A stretch of DNA of 13,955 bases from Cyclobacteriaceae bacterium (lineage in GTDB: Bacteria; Bacteroidota; Bacteroidia; Cytophagales; Cyclobacteriaceae): positions 1 to 13,955 of the forward strand of contig JANQST010000464.1 of the NCBI GenBank assembly GCA_028279155.1, given 5' to 3'. The notes beneath the pieces were generated by a model that did no database searches, was not told where the DNA came from, and saw only the letters and a list, made by a program, of their open reading frames with translations. Shown in pieces: positions 13,579-13,955 of this stretch; the stretch's first letter is position 1; each line of letters starts with the position of its first letter. A program made the translations under genes and the position numbers.

Positions 13579-13955
13579 TTAATCCAGGAATTTTAGCATT
13601 CCCTCATCTACCACTGCGTTGCAACCTTCATTTTTTTCTTTGAATCCATCAAGGCCTACAGGTCGACCGCCAGAAACATTTTGACGACTCAAATACTCTT
13701 CCTCAGATTTGGTATAGTAGTGATTGATTCGCCACCCAATTTTGGATTGGTCGGTTAGCATTTTTCCGAGTTTATACCATTTGTAATGCCACCAATGAGC
13801 ACTATAAGCAAATCGGTTGCTCGATAGAAAATCTCCATTACCAAGGTCTTTATGATCAGAGTAACTTTCTTCTCTTTTGGTATACGCTTTTAAAAGTGGA
13901 TCCGTAGGTTTTGCCACATGCCCATTATTTCCAAAATTGATACGTGGTACTTTGA
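13579..13955 (-). CDS. Glycosyltransferase C-terminus, GT92/GT2_4-like (5' partial)
   Basis: The minus-strand frame stays open to the right window edge; the GTG at 13917 is internal, and the visible protein begins VPRINFGNNGHVAKPTDPLL. About 124 residues are seen. NFGNNGH followed by a KREE segment, and WRINHYYTKSEEEYL near the C-terminus, resemble the C-terminal part of GT92 (DUF23) and Glyco_tranf_2_4 proteins, which typically have FGSxGH and an INHYxxKSxEEF motif. The catalytic DxD region would lie upstream, outside the window. It fits with the other glycan genes. The family call rests on two motifs recalled from memory, so it is moderately sure. Confidence 0.65.
   Translation of the reverse strand, partial: KVPRINFGNNGHVAKPTDPLLKAYTKREESYSDHKDLGNGDFLSSNRFAYSAHWWHYKWYKLGKMLTDQSKIGWRINHYYTKSEEEYLSRQNVSGGRPVGLDGFKEKNEGCNAVVDEGMLKFLD

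Noticed and set aside
1..13955. CRISPR arrays, tRNA or rRNA genes, insertion sequences, phage genes
   Set aside because: No regularly spaced repeats, no structured RNA genes and no transposase or integrase motifs were seen on either strand.

Overview
The window looks like chromosomal DNA of a Bacteroidota bacterium, probably a Cytophagales-type marine or soil organism. This rests on the moderately AT-rich sequence, the near absence of Shine-Dalgarno sequences, the Bacteroidota-type GNAT family at the left edge, and an interspersed repeat of the TGTCAT(C/G)CTGA...CGAAG type between two genes. The genus cannot be fixed from sequence alone. No rRNA, tRNA, CRISPR array, transposase or phage gene is visible, and no gap between genes exceeds about 135 bases.

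Layout. (1) 1-1578 (+): the end of a GNAT-like protein made of two in-frame tandem copies of one ~375-residue unit, open at the left edge. (2) 1713-3677 (+): a tight acyl module of FabZ-like dehydratase, ketosynthase and acyl carrier protein with overlapping genes. (3) 3674-5696 (-): a phospholipase D/cardiolipin-synthase-like enzyme followed by a membrane CDP-alcohol phosphatidyltransferase. (4) 5817-6917 (+): a PimA-like GT4 glycosyltransferase. (5) 6910-10517 (-): a 2-aminoethylphosphonate (AEP) operon in pathway order: aepX (PEP mutase fused to a nucleotidyltransferase domain), aepY (phosphonopyruvate decarboxylase), phnW (AEP transaminase). (6) 10598-11311 (+): a LicC/PntC-type cytidylyltransferase. 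(7) 11308-11904 (-): a LicD-family phosphotransferase. (8) 11943-12857 (+): a Stealth-family sugar-phosphate transferase. (9) 12989-13576 (+): a small SAM methyltransferase. (10) 13579-13955 (-): the C-terminus of a GT92/GT2-like glycosyltransferase, open at the right edge.

How it may work together. AepX, AepY and PhnW turn phosphoenolpyruvate into AEP, a stable C-P compound. No phosphonatase or C-P lyase gene is present, so the pathway reads as biosynthetic. The LicC/PntC-like enzyme, or the nucleotidyltransferase domain on AepX, could make CMP-AEP. Two enzyme types that use CMP-activated headgroups lie nearby: the CDP-alcohol phosphatidyltransferase (a lipid acceptor, giving a phosphonolipid) and LicD (a glycan acceptor, giving a phosphonate-decorated polysaccharide). 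The glycosyltransferases and the Stealth protein fit a surface glycan; the FabZ/KS/ACP module and the lipid enzymes fit an unusual lipid. My reading is a cell-envelope phosphonate locus with possible lipid and glycan branches. The individual enzyme families are well supported; the linkage and the final products are inference.

The locus switches strand seven times. Three of its four convergent gene pairs overlap at their stop codons, two of them sharing a palindromic tetranucleotide, so there is almost no intergenic space.
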